Origin: Rebecca billardiae RCC1528
Taxonomy: Eukaryota; Haptophyta
Direction: 5' to 3'
NCBI GenBank assembly: GCA_965240325.2
Contig: OZ251234.1
Span: 620,001 to 684,000 of the forward strand
Length of the DNA: 64,000 bases
Part shown: piece by piece, positions 16,733 to 26,640 of the stretch
How positions within the stretch are numbered: position 1 is the stretch's first letter
Layout of the letters: the number at the start of each line of letters is the position of its first letter
Position numbers and translations under genes: made by a program
Notes under the pieces: model-generated
The model's database searches: none
What the model was told of the DNA's origin: nothing
Seen by the model: only the letters and a program-made list of their open reading frames with translations

Positions 16733-18697
16733 GTATACTTTTCTCGCTGAAACGCCTATTCTGGGCGATCTCCGGACAAAAAGCCACAGTGGCCAGCCTT
16801 CCATAACCGTAAAGAAGAAATGGTCCGCGGCCGTCCGGCCGTGCTGCGCAAACGATGTCCTCGCCAGCACTCAGCAGCGCTCCCTCTGTCCATCCAGCGC
16901 CGTGACCATCCCGCAAGGTTCCCTCACCTTCTAGACGACGATCTCTGGTTCCAGCATAGGAGACAGTCGAGGTCGGAGGTGTGGCCCGTGCGAGTGACGG
17001 AGTGACCAGCCCGCAGCCGGCCAGTCCTCGTGAGTGCGGTGTGGCGCCACCTGTGCAGCACGACTTCGGGTTCCGGCATAGCTTCCCCCTGGCTTTGCTC
17101 GTGCTGGCTAACCTGACTGACGCGCATCAGTCGGCTGTGACGTCTGACACGATCCGCGGAAACTATACGAATCTTACGAACGCGCCCTGGTGCCGGCCAG
17201 GCGCCGCAGACGCACTGCGAGCGAGCCAACCGCGCCGTGCACTGGCCGGTTGACCCACAAGTGGCCATACGGCGAGACGTCACCAGGCACCTGTCGCACG
17301 AGTCGCACGTTAATTCACGTGGTGCGCTCCCTCCGCCTCCCTGCCGATTCAGACTTGATGCCCGGCGCCACAGCTGACTGTCACCTGGCACACACCAGCT
17401 CACTACCCCAAGGCCCAGACGTGAGAGGTAAAATGGAGTCTGGGCTGCCGGCCGGAGCCCATCAAGCAGACACGCCTGCGGCTGCTGCAGCCGCAACGTG
17501 CTGGCGATGAGACAGGGGACCAAGACCACCCGTCCGCACCAAGCCATCCGCGATTGTGGTCATCCAGCCGCCCGAGGAGCCAGCCTCGCGCAAGCAGGCG
17601 GACGCCCGACCACCTGAGCGCGGCACCTGGCCGCAGCACATGCCACACAACGGTGGCGCAGCTGCCAAGGGCAAGGCAACGCAGAAGGATGCAATCGTGC
17701 GGCCAGCGTCGTAGCGGGCATCCATCCAACCCACACGGGAGGCCCGCAGCCGCCTAGCAGCCCAGCCCAGCCCGTCACAGTCAGTCACAGCACTGGCTCT
17801 CGTGCAGCATCCGCACCCTGCGAGCACGGAGAGTTCAGGACGCAACACAGGGCGGCGCGCGCGCGGCAGACGAGCCAGGCCGTCACCGCCCGCCTCCACA
17901 AGCCGCCCCCCCGCGCGCGGCGCGGCGCGCGCCGCGACCCTCGGGTCGCCGGGACGCACTGCTCACGCCGTGGCGCAGCGCGACGGGCGCGGCGCGGCGA
18001 GGTCGCATGTGCTTCCCCCGGGGGGCTGAGCGTACTGGCTGAGGCCCCCACGCGCGGCGGACTCCGTGCGCGCCCCGCCTGATGTGCGCGCGGCGCGCAG
18101 CCGCAGCGCGCGGCGGGCCGCCGGGCCGGTGCCGGTGCGTCTCGTCGGCACCGTGCTCGGTCTCGTCAAAGCGTTACCCGCATCGGCCCCCAGGCGGCCC
18201 CCTTTAGCGCGGTCCTCGACAGCGAGGCCAACCATCGACGCTTGGAAGCCTACGGCCGCGCCAAGCGACGGCGCCGAGCGGGCGCGCGCGCGCGGCACGA
18301 GAGGTAGACTCCCGTAGCGTGCCTCCACACCCCGCCCGCGCCAGCGCACCCGCTCGCGGCTCTCTTTCCGCTCCGCGGCGGCGCGCGGCACCCGAGCCGC
18401 ACTGAACGCGTGCACGGCGCACGCCGTGGCGCGGCGCGACGGGCGCGGCGCGGCGCGCTCGGAGTGAACTCGCCCGGGGCTCCGAGCGTACGGGCCGACG
18501 CGCCCGCGCGCGGCGCGCTCCGCCCGCGCCCCGCCAAATGCGCGTGTTATCACGAGGCGCGGGTCGCCACCCTTACGCGCGGCGGCGCGGCCGTCGCGAG
18601 GGGTCCCCGCACTTGGCGGCGACGAGAAGCGTCCGGACTCTCCTTGATGTTGCACAAAGCCGCGGGGGCGGCACGGTTAAATCCGGGCGTGCCCCCC
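16733..18697. other. Non-coding region between the R16 inverted copies
   Basis: No supported gene. Inside it, a GC-rich segment at 17940-18075 recurs in diverged form at 18413-18545 (shared CACGCCGTGGCGC, GCGACGGGCGCGGCGCGGCG and CGCGCGGCGC). The Arg/Ala-rich minus-strand ORF at 17963-18655 simply reads through both copies. Confidence 0.5.
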
Positions 18698-18793
18698 CCG
18701 CGGAAAAACACCGGACACTCGAACCCCAGGGTACGGAGCATGGGTCCACTTGCCTTCCTCCCCAGTGGGTTTTTAAAGTCTCCTTGATTGAAC
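18698..18793 (+). repeat. Dispersed repeat R16, direct copy
   Basis: Partner of 16619-16732 in opposite orientation; see that entry for the shared blocks. Confidence 0.7.
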
Positions 18794-19054
18794 CACCTTC
18801 CTATTAGCGGAAGGTTCGGGGGCCGAGTCCGGGAGCTGCCCCTTCAACTTTAGTGGGCACGCTGCGGCCGCATGGCGGCCGGCCGCCCGCCGCCCACGCG
18901 AACAAAAGTCCGTGCGCGGGCGTGGTGGGCACGCACGTGTCGATGGCGTAGGGCTGGCAGGTCCGTATGTGCCATGGCCGATCCCCCGGCGCGTTTGAGA
19001 CCCCATCGCCGGCGCCTGAGGCACCACACATGCTGGCGATGACAGATGTCGTGT

Positions 19055-19914
19055 TCAGCACGGGTTGCTGTGCACGCGCCGGTACGGCGGGGTGGTGCAC
19101 ACGGAGAGAGGGCCTAGAAAGGGGTGGCGTGCGTTCTCACAGGTCTGGTCTCCACTGCCGTCGCCCGGCGCGGCGCGTCGTGTGTCCCAGTAGGCCCGCC
19201 CTTGCCCCCGCAGCCGGGGGCAAGGGCGACGAAGGTTGGCGCCCTTGCCCCCGCAGCCGGGTAGCAGCGGGTCGAGTCTGAGCACCATGGTGGGGCGCAG
19301 CTCGTGCATAAGCAGCGCCCCGTCCAGCCCGCAGTCGTCGTACATGCCATGGTGGTCTTGACCTTGGTCTTCGTGCCGCATGTGGTAGTACACAAACGCG
19401 TCGGCGCGCCACTGGCTCAGCAGCGGAGCAGCGCGGCGTACGAGCGCGCGACCAGCGGCATACTGAAAGAGCGCAGCTCTCCGACCAGGCACACGGCCAC
19501 GCCGCCATCGCCGCGCTCGAACGCGGCCCTGTGCTCGAGGCTCGCGTTGGCCGGGATGCGCAGCGCGGCCATCTTCCTAATCACATCGGCTGTGGCATTC
19601 GGCTTGTCGTGGCGCCCCGGCGAGCGCCGAGCAGGTCGCGAGCGCCGAGCAGGTCGGGACGACGACGCGTTGGCCGCGCCTCCGGGCCTGCGCGGCTCAG
19701 TGACATTCACGTTGTCGGCCGGCGCAATTTCGTGGGCGCCGCCAGCATCACCGGCCGGCTGCTGCAGGGGTTGGATGGGGGACGCAGCCCCTAGTGGCAT
19801 GAGCACGAGCCAGCACGCCAGCATCGCGATGAAGCGTTTCGCGATGGACCGCCGGCGGACGGGTACCCGCGATGGGGCGGGAGGCCAGGCAGGCTCATTT
19901 TTTCGCGCCGCCAT
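19055..19914 (-). pseudogene. Frameshifted type II membrane, glycosyltransferase-like gene
   Basis: Two minus-strand frames meet at about 19420-19440. The upstream part (ATG 19914) has basic residues, a signal anchor (FIAMLACWLVLMPLGAASP), a Pro/Ala/Asn stem with N-glycosylation sequons, then VAVCLVGELRSF, and ends at a TGA near 19417. The next frame continues in sensible sequence: WRADAFVYYHMRHED, then LMHELRPTMVLRLDPLLPG. A GELRSF start followed by a D-x-F/Y strand and an RP..V..L segment is typical of poorly characterised Golgi-type glycosyltransferase-like proteins. A one-base shift is needed to join the parts, and the C-terminus runs into a duplicated GC repeat (19199-19262). It is therefore a decayed gene or carries an assembly error. 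Confidence 0.5.
19199..19262. repeat. Inverted/direct repeat of CCCTTGCCCCCGCAGCCGGG
   Basis: The unit occurs twice, separated by its near-inverse (GGGGGCAAGGGCGACGAAGG). It interrupts the likely C-terminal coding part of the neighbouring frameshifted gene. Confidence 0.7.
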
Positions 19915-19954
19915 TGCGGTACATCAGATAGTTTCTGCAGGGCAGTCAAAACAA

Positions 19955-20235
19955 GAAATCCCCGCCAGCGGTGAGCGGAGCATCGTGCAAGACCCAGACC
20001 CTCCGCCGGCGGAGATTTTTGTGGCCACCAAAATCCCCGCTGGCGGAGCATGGATGCCCAGAATGCTCCGCTGGCGGAGCCTGGGCTTGCAGGAATGACA
20101 TAACAAACTAGTTACCAGAAGTCTGTCAACCACCGAACAGCAGTCACCTCCGCTGGCGGAGCTCGCTAATGAGCCATGCCTTTGGTAAACTAATACACTC
20201 GCCACTTGAACTGAGCTCCGCTGGCGGAGCTTCGG
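19955..20235. repeat. Cluster of GCTCCGCTGGCGGAGC palindromes
   Basis: The 16-nt palindrome-like unit or a variant (CTCCGCCGGCGGAG, CCCCGCTGGCGGAGCA) occurs about six times: near 19962, 20009, 20037, 20067, 20148 and 20216. They lie upstream of the start of the frameshifted membrane gene. A protein-binding or hairpin role is possible but untested. Confidence 0.7.
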
Positions 20236-20271
20236 GGGCGCCGAATGCCATTCTTGACAGGGCTGGGAGTT

Positions 20272-20362
20272 CGTGATCACGTGAGCGTGATATCACTGCG
20301 TGATCACACGTGACACGTGATCACGTGACGCGTCACGTCGGCAATGGGTCCGTCACGTGACA
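20272..20362. promoter_or_regulatory. Cluster of overlapping TGATCACGTGA/CACGTG palindromes
   Basis: Within about 90 bp there are several CACGTGA and TGATCACGTG motifs (for example GTGATCACGTGAGCGTGA and CACGTGATCACGTGACGCGT). CACGTG is the core of G-box/E-box sites for bHLH and bZIP factors. The cluster is about 360 bp upstream of the minus-strand frameshifted gene. Another TCACGTGA is at 20807. Function is inferred. Confidence 0.4.
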
Positions 20363-20719
20363 GCAGTCCGGTAGTCATGGTGCGCACCCGGACAGGCCCC
20401 CGGGTCCGAGGCCGCGGGGCAGTGCGCGCCTGTGCGGCGGGGCGGCGCCGACTCGCCGGGTCCTCGAATCCGAGCCACTGAGGCGGGTTCGCGGCAGCCA
20501 GTGAGTGCGCGCGAGCTGGCCAAGTTGATGGCTCGGCAGGCGACTGTGAGGCGAGCCTCAATCCTCATGCAGGTCTTCAAAGCCACTGCCGGGGGCTGCT
20601 GACCGCGACTACTGACTAGTCGGAGTGCAGCTGATGTCTAATCGCGCTCTTCATGAGTCTGACTCGTCAGTACTGATACAGTGATAGTCTGTCGTAGTTA
20701 GATTTCGTCATTATTCACT

Positions 20720-20800
20720 CCCAAATAGGCCCAAAAAATTTCTTCGCAGCCTCGGGCCGGCGGGGCCCCGGGGGGGGAACCCCGGACCCCCCCGTGGGCC
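20720..20800 (+). repeat. Short dispersed GC-hairpin repeat, copy 2
   Basis: CCAAAAAATTTCTTCGC followed by CGGGCCGGCGGGGCCCCGGG, matching 3786-3860 inside the hAT-type element. This copy is not surrounded by recognisable hAT ends. Confidence 0.7.
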
Positions 20801-20877
20801 GGACTCGTCACGTGATGTGGCCTCACTCGGCCTCGGGGCAGGCCGTGCGACGGTGCGTCTGGCCGTGCCTGCGGTCT

Positions 20878-21873
20878 TCACGCACCGTCCGCGGGCAAAG
20901 CGTAGCCTGCGGCGCGCAACTGCTCCTCAGTTGCCGCCCAGAGCGCTGCGCGCAGCTCACCGCGAGCATCATCGGCCTCGTTTGTCGCGTGGCCGCGCGC
21001 GCTGTCGACGAGGTACGCGCCGGCCATCTCGGGGCGCGCCACCTCGGGCGAGAGGCACGCGAACAAAGACGTGGCCGCGCCCTGCGCCGGCGTCTTGTTG
21101 TACGCGCGCGTCGCCACAAAGTCGGGCGCCTGGTGCCGCCACAGGTCCGTGGCAATCACGCCTGGGTGGAGCGACACCGCGTGGATGGGCGCGCCGGATG
21201 CGGCGGCGCGGTCGGCGACTGACTTGGCGAAGAGCACGTTGGCCAGCTTGGACTGCGAGTACGCCATGAGCGGCACGTACGCGCGGCTACGGTAGTGCAT
21301 GTCGCGCACGTCGAGGCCGCCGCGCGCGTGCGCGCCGCTCGACAGGCACACGACGCGCACGTCCTTGTGCGCACGCGCGGACGTGACGAGCTTGGCCTCG
21401 AGCAAGCGGTAAAGGTAGTGGTGCGCAAAGTGGTTGATGGCAATCTGCTTCTCGAAGCCATCCTTGGTGTGCTCGAGCTTCTGGATGGCCATCACCCCGG
21501 CATTGCACACGAGGAAGTCGATCCGCGGCTCAGAGCTCAGCTCGGCGCCGAGCGCGCGCACCGAGCTGAGGTCCTCGAGATCAACGCGCAAGTGGACGAG
21601 CGTCGCGTCAGGTACCTGGTAGTCGCCCTCCTCACGGATCGCCTTCTCTACCTTCGCCTTGTACCCCTCCGGGTTGCGCGACGCGACGAGCACACGGCAG
21701 CCGGCGTACGCCAGCGCCTTGCACGTCTCGAGACCAACGCCTGAGGCGCCGCCGGTCACAACGGCGGTCTTGCCGCGGGCGCAGCCGGGCCCGCCGTACG
21801 CGTCGACCACCTCCTTGGCCGTTGTCTGCTCGGAGAAGCTCGGCATAGATGGCGCCGAGATGCAGTCGCCCAT
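20878..21873 (-). CDS. Short-chain dehydrogenase/reductase (retinol dehydrogenase-like)
   Basis: 331 aa. The start is ATG 21873; the frame extends to 21921 only through a TTG. It has a Rossmann fold with TGGASGVG at 40-47 (NADP-binding TGxxxGxG), NAG at 124-126, catalytic Ser178/179 and YSQSK (Y205, K209), then HPGVIATDLW after strand 6. The overall layout and length match the RDH/WWOX-like SDR group that oxidises or reduces retinoid, lipid or chlorophyll-type substrates, but the substrate cannot be read from the sequence. The N-terminus MGDC has Gly2 and Cys4, compatible with N-myristoylation plus palmitoylation and so with membrane attachment. No transmembrane segment is present. It is divergent from the membrane-protein gene at 22257. 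Confidence 0.85.
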   Translation of the reverse strand: MGDCISAPSMPSFSEQTTAKEVVDAYGGPGCARGKTAVVTGGASGVGLETCKALAYAGCRVLVASRNPEGYKAKVEKAIREEGDYQVPDATLVHLRVDLEDLSSVRALGAELSSEPRIDFLVCNAGVMAIQKLEHTKDGFEKQIAINHFAHHYLYRLLEAKLVTSARAHKDVRVVCLSSGAHARGGLDVRDMHYRSRAYVPLMAYSQSKLANVLFAKSVADRAAASGAPIHAVSLHPGVIATDLWRHQAPDFVATRAYNKTPAQGAATSLFACLSPEVARPEMAGAYLVDSARGHATNEADDARGELRAALWAATEEQLRAAGYALPADGA

Positions 21874-22256
21874 GCAACCCGCGCCGGTGCGGTGGTGAGC
21901 GTCGCTGGTTCGATCGGGCAATAAAGAAAGAGACTACCAGTAATAGAGGCGTGCGAGCGCCGGTCGAAAAACCGCGTATCATAGACAATTATTGCCCGTA
22001 TGTGTGGTACCCGTACGTGTGGCCGTGTAATCCGTTTCGGCGGCGGCGGTTTCAATAATATTCACGGTCTTCCCGCCAATCATCATCAATCGGGCGGGTG
22101 CCGCAGGTGGCCCGGGTCGAGGCGGTGGTTCTCGCGAGCGCGCGGGCGTGGGCAGGGCCACCCTCGCGCGGGCAGTGTCGCCGATCCCGGAACGCCGATC
22201 GTGCTGAGTTCGCACGTGCCGGGTGCGCCCCTGGTGCGTGCAAGGCGCCGCGCGTG
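21874..22256. promoter_or_regulatory. Shared upstream region of a divergent gene pair
   Basis: 383 bp between the SDR start (21873, -) and the start at 22257 (+). It includes an AT-richer stretch around 21915-21990 (ATAAAGAAAG, AATTATTG), in contrast to the GC-rich genes. Promoter function for both genes is inferred from arrangement. Confidence 0.35.
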
Positions 22257-23039
22257 ATGGGATCCCTGCACAGCACTGCTGTGTTTGCCGAGGTCCCGGG
22301 CATGGTGTGCGTCGTCTACCCGTGGACGCCCGACGACTCATGCTACGCGTGCACAGCCAACGAGTGGAGCTACTACCACTCTCGCTTCGACATGATCGCA
22401 GACCAGGTACCCCAGGCGTTGGCTGGGCGCGTGCCGCTCGACCTGTGGTACCGCCTGCTTGACGGCTGCCACGAAGCATCTCGCCCGGATTACCTGTACT
22501 ACAAGTATGGCTTCGGTCTGGGCCTCATGACGCTCGTGCTTCTCGTGTTCATCCTGGCGCCCACGCTGGGCCTCGTATGGGGCGTTTTGCCCTTCGTCCT
22601 CGTAGGCGTCCCCATGGCCGTCGTTCAGCGCATTCTTGCCATCATCCTGAACCGCAAGCTCTCGACTCTGATCGAGCGCCTGCGGCCGGAGTTTGAGGCG
22701 ACGGGCTGCTCCATCGAGTGGCGCTGCGCGTGGGTGGGCGGGATGGAGGCGCTCTCGCGGCACGTGTGGGTGGAGATCATTGCCGGCGGCTCCTTGCATC
22801 CCGCTGGTGGGCGAGGGGCGGCCGGTGCAGGGGGCGCCGGGCCCGGCGCTCCCACACGTGCGTGGGAGCAAGCGTCGGTCACGCCTGCTGCAGCGTCGCG
22901 AATTGCGCCAGTCCGCCCGGGCCGTGAAGACGCGGGCGAAGGGCGGGCTGTTGCCAGCGGCGACAGTGGTGACGAGGCCGACAGCGTTCGGCGATTCGCG
23001 ACCGACGATCCGGCGACAGAATCGGACATGGCGGCGTGA
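22257..23039 (+). CDS. Small membrane protein of unknown function
   Basis: 260 aa from ATG 22257 (MGSLHSTAVFAEVPGM). The frame is open upstream but of foreign composition. The N-terminal third is Trp/Tyr/Cys-rich (CVVYPWTPDDSCYACTANEW), followed by two closely spaced hydrophobic segments (FGLGLMTLVLLVFILAPTLG and VWGVLPFVLVGVPMAVVQRI), probably a membrane hairpin. Next comes a basic segment (NRKLSTLIERLRPEFEATG) and a disordered Gly/Ala/Asp-rich tail. MGS at the start could be a myristoylation site. I do not recognise the family. Composition in all three codon positions is gene-like and it forms a divergent pair with the SDR. Confidence 0.6.
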   Translation: MGSLHSTAVFAEVPGMVCVVYPWTPDDSCYACTANEWSYYHSRFDMIADQVPQALAGRVPLDLWYRLLDGCHEASRPDYLYYKYGFGLGLMTLVLLVFILAPTLGLVWGVLPFVLVGVPMAVVQRILAIILNRKLSTLIERLRPEFEATGCSIEWRCAWVGGMEALSRHVWVEIIAGGSLHPAGGRGAAGAGGAGPGAPTRAWEQASVTPAAASRIAPVRPGREDAGEGRAVASGDSGDEADSVRRFATDDPATESDMAA

Positions 23040-23495
23040 TGATCGTCGCGATGCTCCGCGGTTTTGCGCCCGCCGCAAAGACGCCCGTCACTCGCGAGTC
23101 GCGTCGCGACACTCTGATGACAACAGCCAGCATCAGTCATGGCATCAGTGATCAGGTGCCACCTGGCAACGCACGCCGCCGCACGCGACGCAGGGGATTT
23201 GCCGTCGCCGGCGCCATCGGGGCCACCAGCGGCGGGCGGTTGCCGAATGCAACGTCAGCCCGGCGCGCCGCCCATTACAGCCTAAGTTACTTGAGCATTC
23301 AGCGCCATCCAGTTATAACTATAGTAGACTCAGCGACGACCGTAGTGGAAGCGAGTCACACCGGAGTATTATGCCGATTTCGGGCAACTGAAATCAAGGG
23401 CGCTAATCGGCGACGACAATCCCGCGGCTCACCCACGGCCAACGCGCTCCGCGGACATCCTGCTCCGCCTCTGCAATCATCATCATCATCAGTAT

Positions 23496-23497
<2 letters not shown>

Positions 23498-23557
<60 letters not shown>
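23498..23557. repeat. (AC)n microsatellite, about 30 units
   Basis: An uninterrupted alternating A-C run of about 60 bases. Confidence 0.97.
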
Positions 23558-23559
<2 letters not shown>

Positions 23560-24107
23560 ACGATGTTTATTCCGCCTTACCAGTTCCCCGGTCACGCAGG
23601 GGCTTATCACAGTGTCACAGTGCATGAATGACTCAGGCACGGCGTTTGACTCGGTTATGTTGCGCGCCGCGCGGGCGCGACGGTCACGAGCCGTCCTTGC
23701 GCGAGTGCTTTCAGTTCGGGCATCCTGCCGCGGTGTCGCGCACGCTCACGCTCGCTGTTGGCGCGGCAATACGCCTCGAGCTCGGCCGGTGTGCTCGGCT
23801 GCGCTTCCACTTTCCAGGTTGCGATCGCTCGTTTGCGCCCGTGCCGTGGGTACTGGACAGGTGCGATCGAGCGACCGCGCGCGTCGAGCGAACCGGTAGA
23901 TACCGGCCCCCACGTTCGCAAAGCTGCAAACGATCGATACAGTAATCCGAGCGGGTACTTGCACTTATCCGCACACGGCAGCGACTAGCGAGCGCGTATT
24001 GATGCGGTCGGTCCGTCTTCGATCAGCGAGCGACTTTCGCATGCAGGCGGGTAGGCATTTGCGCCTATGTATCCACGCACGATCTTTTCTTGTCCCTCCT
24101 AATAATT

Positions 24108-24157
24108 TCCCCTTATTTATAACGGGCTCCGGGTGATCAGACTGGCGGCCGAAGCCT
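24108..24157 (-). repeat. Short dispersed repeat shared with 49120-49172
   Basis: In reverse orientation it reads GGCTTCGGCCGCCAGTCTGA and TCACCCGGAGCCCGTTATAA, almost identical to the sequence inside repeat unit E1 (49120-49172). Confidence 0.7.
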
Positions 24158-24459
24158 CCAGCGGAGTGAGTCCAGCCCACCCTGGCCAGCCCCCAACCAA
24201 CCACCACCCCACCCAACCTCAAACCACTGACCGAGACACCTAGTGTCTTGACACCACTCCACTGTGGACAGCCCGCCTCCAGAGGGGGCGGGGGTATGCC
24301 ATTGCCAACAGCATACAAGCCCAACACTGTGGGGTGGTCCCAGGTACAACCTCAGACTCCTCCTCCTCCTGGCTCCTCCTCCTCATCATCCACTCCAGGG
24401 GCTGGTCCCCAGACAATACTGTAAGGTCTGGCGCTCTGCAGTGGCGGATGCCAGCTGAA

Positions 24460-24610
24460 ACTGGGGCTTTTGGCCCAGTTTGCGATGGCACAGTGGGGGG
24501 CTTCGCGGGTCAGTAAACTGGGGAAAAGCCTCAGTTTCAGATGGCACGCGCCCACTGCGGCCGTGCCATCGCAAACTGGGCCGAATCGCCCAGTTTGCGT
24601 GTGCACGGGG
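24460..24610. repeat. Three consecutive AAACTGGG...CCCAGTTT hairpins
   Basis: Inverted repeats AAACTGGGGC/GGCCCAGTTT, AAACTGGGG/CCTCAGTTT and the perfect GCAAACTGGGC/GCCCAGTTTGC follow each other, separated by GATGGCAC-type spacers. They are mirrored at 31310-31461 in the other arm. Confidence 0.8.
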
Positions 24611-25234
24611 ACGCACTGCGGCCGGCTGCAACTTGGCTCAGCATGGGGCAGCTGTCCACAGCCCAGGCGGGGCGTCACCGCCTGCGGGCCGCCGGTGGGC
24701 AGGGCGGACGGCGTCGCAGAGCTCATGCGTGGGAGCAGCGCGTTGAGGAAGCAACCAAGGTCGAGAAGGAGGGGGCAAGGCCGGCAAGCAGCAGGGGCCA
24801 CCGGTACGTTCGTACATGCCTCCACACCGGTGCACATCATCACCATTGCTCGCGGCCGTGACCTGTGCTGGCACGTATCTCATCATCGCCCACCTTGCAG
24901 TGACGGCCGAGCTAGGGCGAACACTCACAGGCACCGAACACGCATCGGCGGTGCCCACTGGTGCTGGCATGCTGTCCTCTACTTGCTGCCGGACAGCAAG
25001 GAGACGGCACCGCCGCAGCTTCGAGCGGGTGAGGTGCTGCTCTGCTCAGCGAGGCTGAGAGGCTGAGCACGGATCACGGATGGTGAGCCCTGGTCTCTCA
25101 ACGCATCCAGGAGAGCAGTTGGTGCATAACTGTGCTCAGACGTGCAGGACCAACCATCCGGTGCTGCTTCAAGCACCCGCGCCAACAGCGGCGGTACTCA
25201 ACTCCACGCTGCTCATGCGGCCGCACAGCTGCAG

Positions 25235-26640
25235 GGATGGTACCACGGCGGGCTGCGGCGGTCGCTGGAGCTGGCAGCTCGGTGGTGCCTGCCCGATGGG
25301 CCTGGGCGCTGGGCGCACCGAGCGCGGTGACGCTGCTCGTCTCGCCCAGCGCGCTGGAGCCGCTGCCATCGGGTGCCGCTGCGCCCGCGCCCAGCTTGGG
25401 CAGTAGCAGCTGCGCTCGACTCCGCGCCGAGTGCGGCGGCAGCAGCAGGGATGGTGCCACGGCGGGCTGCGGCGGTCGCTGGAGCTGGCAGCTCGGTGGT
25501 GCGCGCCCGATGGGCCTGGGCGCTGGGCGCACCGAGCGCGGTGACGCCGCTCGCCTCTCCTCTCGCGCTGGAGCCGCTGTCATCGGGCGCTGCTGCGCCC
25601 GCGCCCAGCCGGGGCAGCTGCAGCTGTGCTCGACTCCGCGCCGAGTGCGGCGGCAGCAGCAGGGATGGTGCCACGGCGGGCTGCGGCAGTCGCTGGAGGT
25701 GGCAGCTCGGTGGTGCGCGCCCGAGGAGCCTGGGCGCTGGGCGCACCGAGCACGGTGACGCTGCTCGCCTCGCCCAGCGCGCTGGAGCCGCTGCCATCGG
25801 GCGCTGCTGCGCCCGCGCCCAGCTTGGGCAGCTGCGCTCGACTCCGCGCCGAGTGCGGCGGCAGCAGCAGGGATGGTGCCACGGCGGTCGGCGGCGGTCG
25901 CTGCAGCTGAAAGCTCGTTGGTGCCTGCTCGATGGGCCTGGGCGCTGGGCGCACCGAGCGCGGTGACGCTGCTCGCCTCGCCCAGCGCGCTCGAGCCGCT
26001 GTCACCAGGCGCTGCTGCGCCCGCGCCCAGCTTGGGCAGCTGCAGCTGCGCTCGACTCCGCGCCGAGTGCGGCGGCAGCAGCAGGGATGGTGCCACTGCG
26101 GGCTGCGGCAGTCGCTGGAGGTGGCAGCTCGGTGGTGCGCGCCCGAGGAGCCTGGGCGCTGGGCGCACCGAGCGCGGTGACGCCGCTCGCCTCTCCTCTC
26201 GCGCTGGAGCCGCTGTCATCGGGCGCTGCTGCGCCCGCGCCCAGCCGGGGCAGCTGCAGCTGTGCTCGACTCCGCGCCGAGTGCGGCAGCAGCGGCAGGG
26301 ATGGTGCCACGGCGGGCTGCGGCAGTCGCTGGAGCTGGCAGCTCGGTGGTGCGCGCCCGAGGAGCCTGGGCGCTGGGCGCACCGAGCACGGTGACGCTGC
26401 TCGCCTCGCCCAGCGCGCTGGAGCCGCTGCCATCGGGCGCTGCTGCGCCCGCGCCCACCCGGGGCAGCTGCAGCTGCGCTCGACTCCGCGCCGAGTGCGG
26501 CGGCAGCAGCAGGGATGGTGCCACGGCGGGCTGCGGCAGTCGCTGGAGCTGGCAGCTCGGTGGTGCGCGCCCGAGGAGCCTGGGCGCTGGGCGCACCGAG
26601 CGCGGTGACGCTGCTCGCCTCGCCCATCGCGCTGGTGAGC
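25235..26640 (+). repeat. 214-bp satellite array, left arm (7 units)
   Basis: Units begin GGATGGTGCCACGGCGGGCT at 25235, 25449, 25663, 25871, 26085, 26299 and 26513. The spacing is 214 bp except one unit of 208. Because 214 is not a multiple of three, each translation frame cycles through three different peptides. The repeat is open in several frames on both strands, so long ORFs here (for example 25098-26627, minus) are not evidence of a gene. Confidence 0.92.

Larger units (their letters stand above)
23040..24428. other. Intergenic region with a microsatellite
   Basis: No supported gene. It holds an ATC run (23476-23490), the (AC)n microsatellite, a short copy of a sequence also found at 49120-49172, and CT/CCTCCT-rich sequence at 24350-24410 just outside the large inverted repeat. 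Confidence 0.55.
24429..26640 (+). repeat. Left arm of a large inverted repeat
   Basis: Starts TGGCGCTCTGCAGTGGCGG and is the reverse complement of 29230-31491. The unique outer part (24429-25234, 806 bp) pairs base for base in length with 30685-31491 and differs at only a few positions. The inner part is a 214-bp satellite array. Such identity implies a recent inverted duplication, ongoing gene conversion or an assembly artefact. Confidence 0.9.

Noticed and set aside
16924-17547. 207-aa minus-strand ORF
   Set aside because: No motif, biased composition and overlap with equally long ORFs in other frames.
23498-23557. Telomere-like or regulatory interpretation of the (AC)n run
   Set aside because: It is a plain dinucleotide microsatellite without telomere units or flanking structure.
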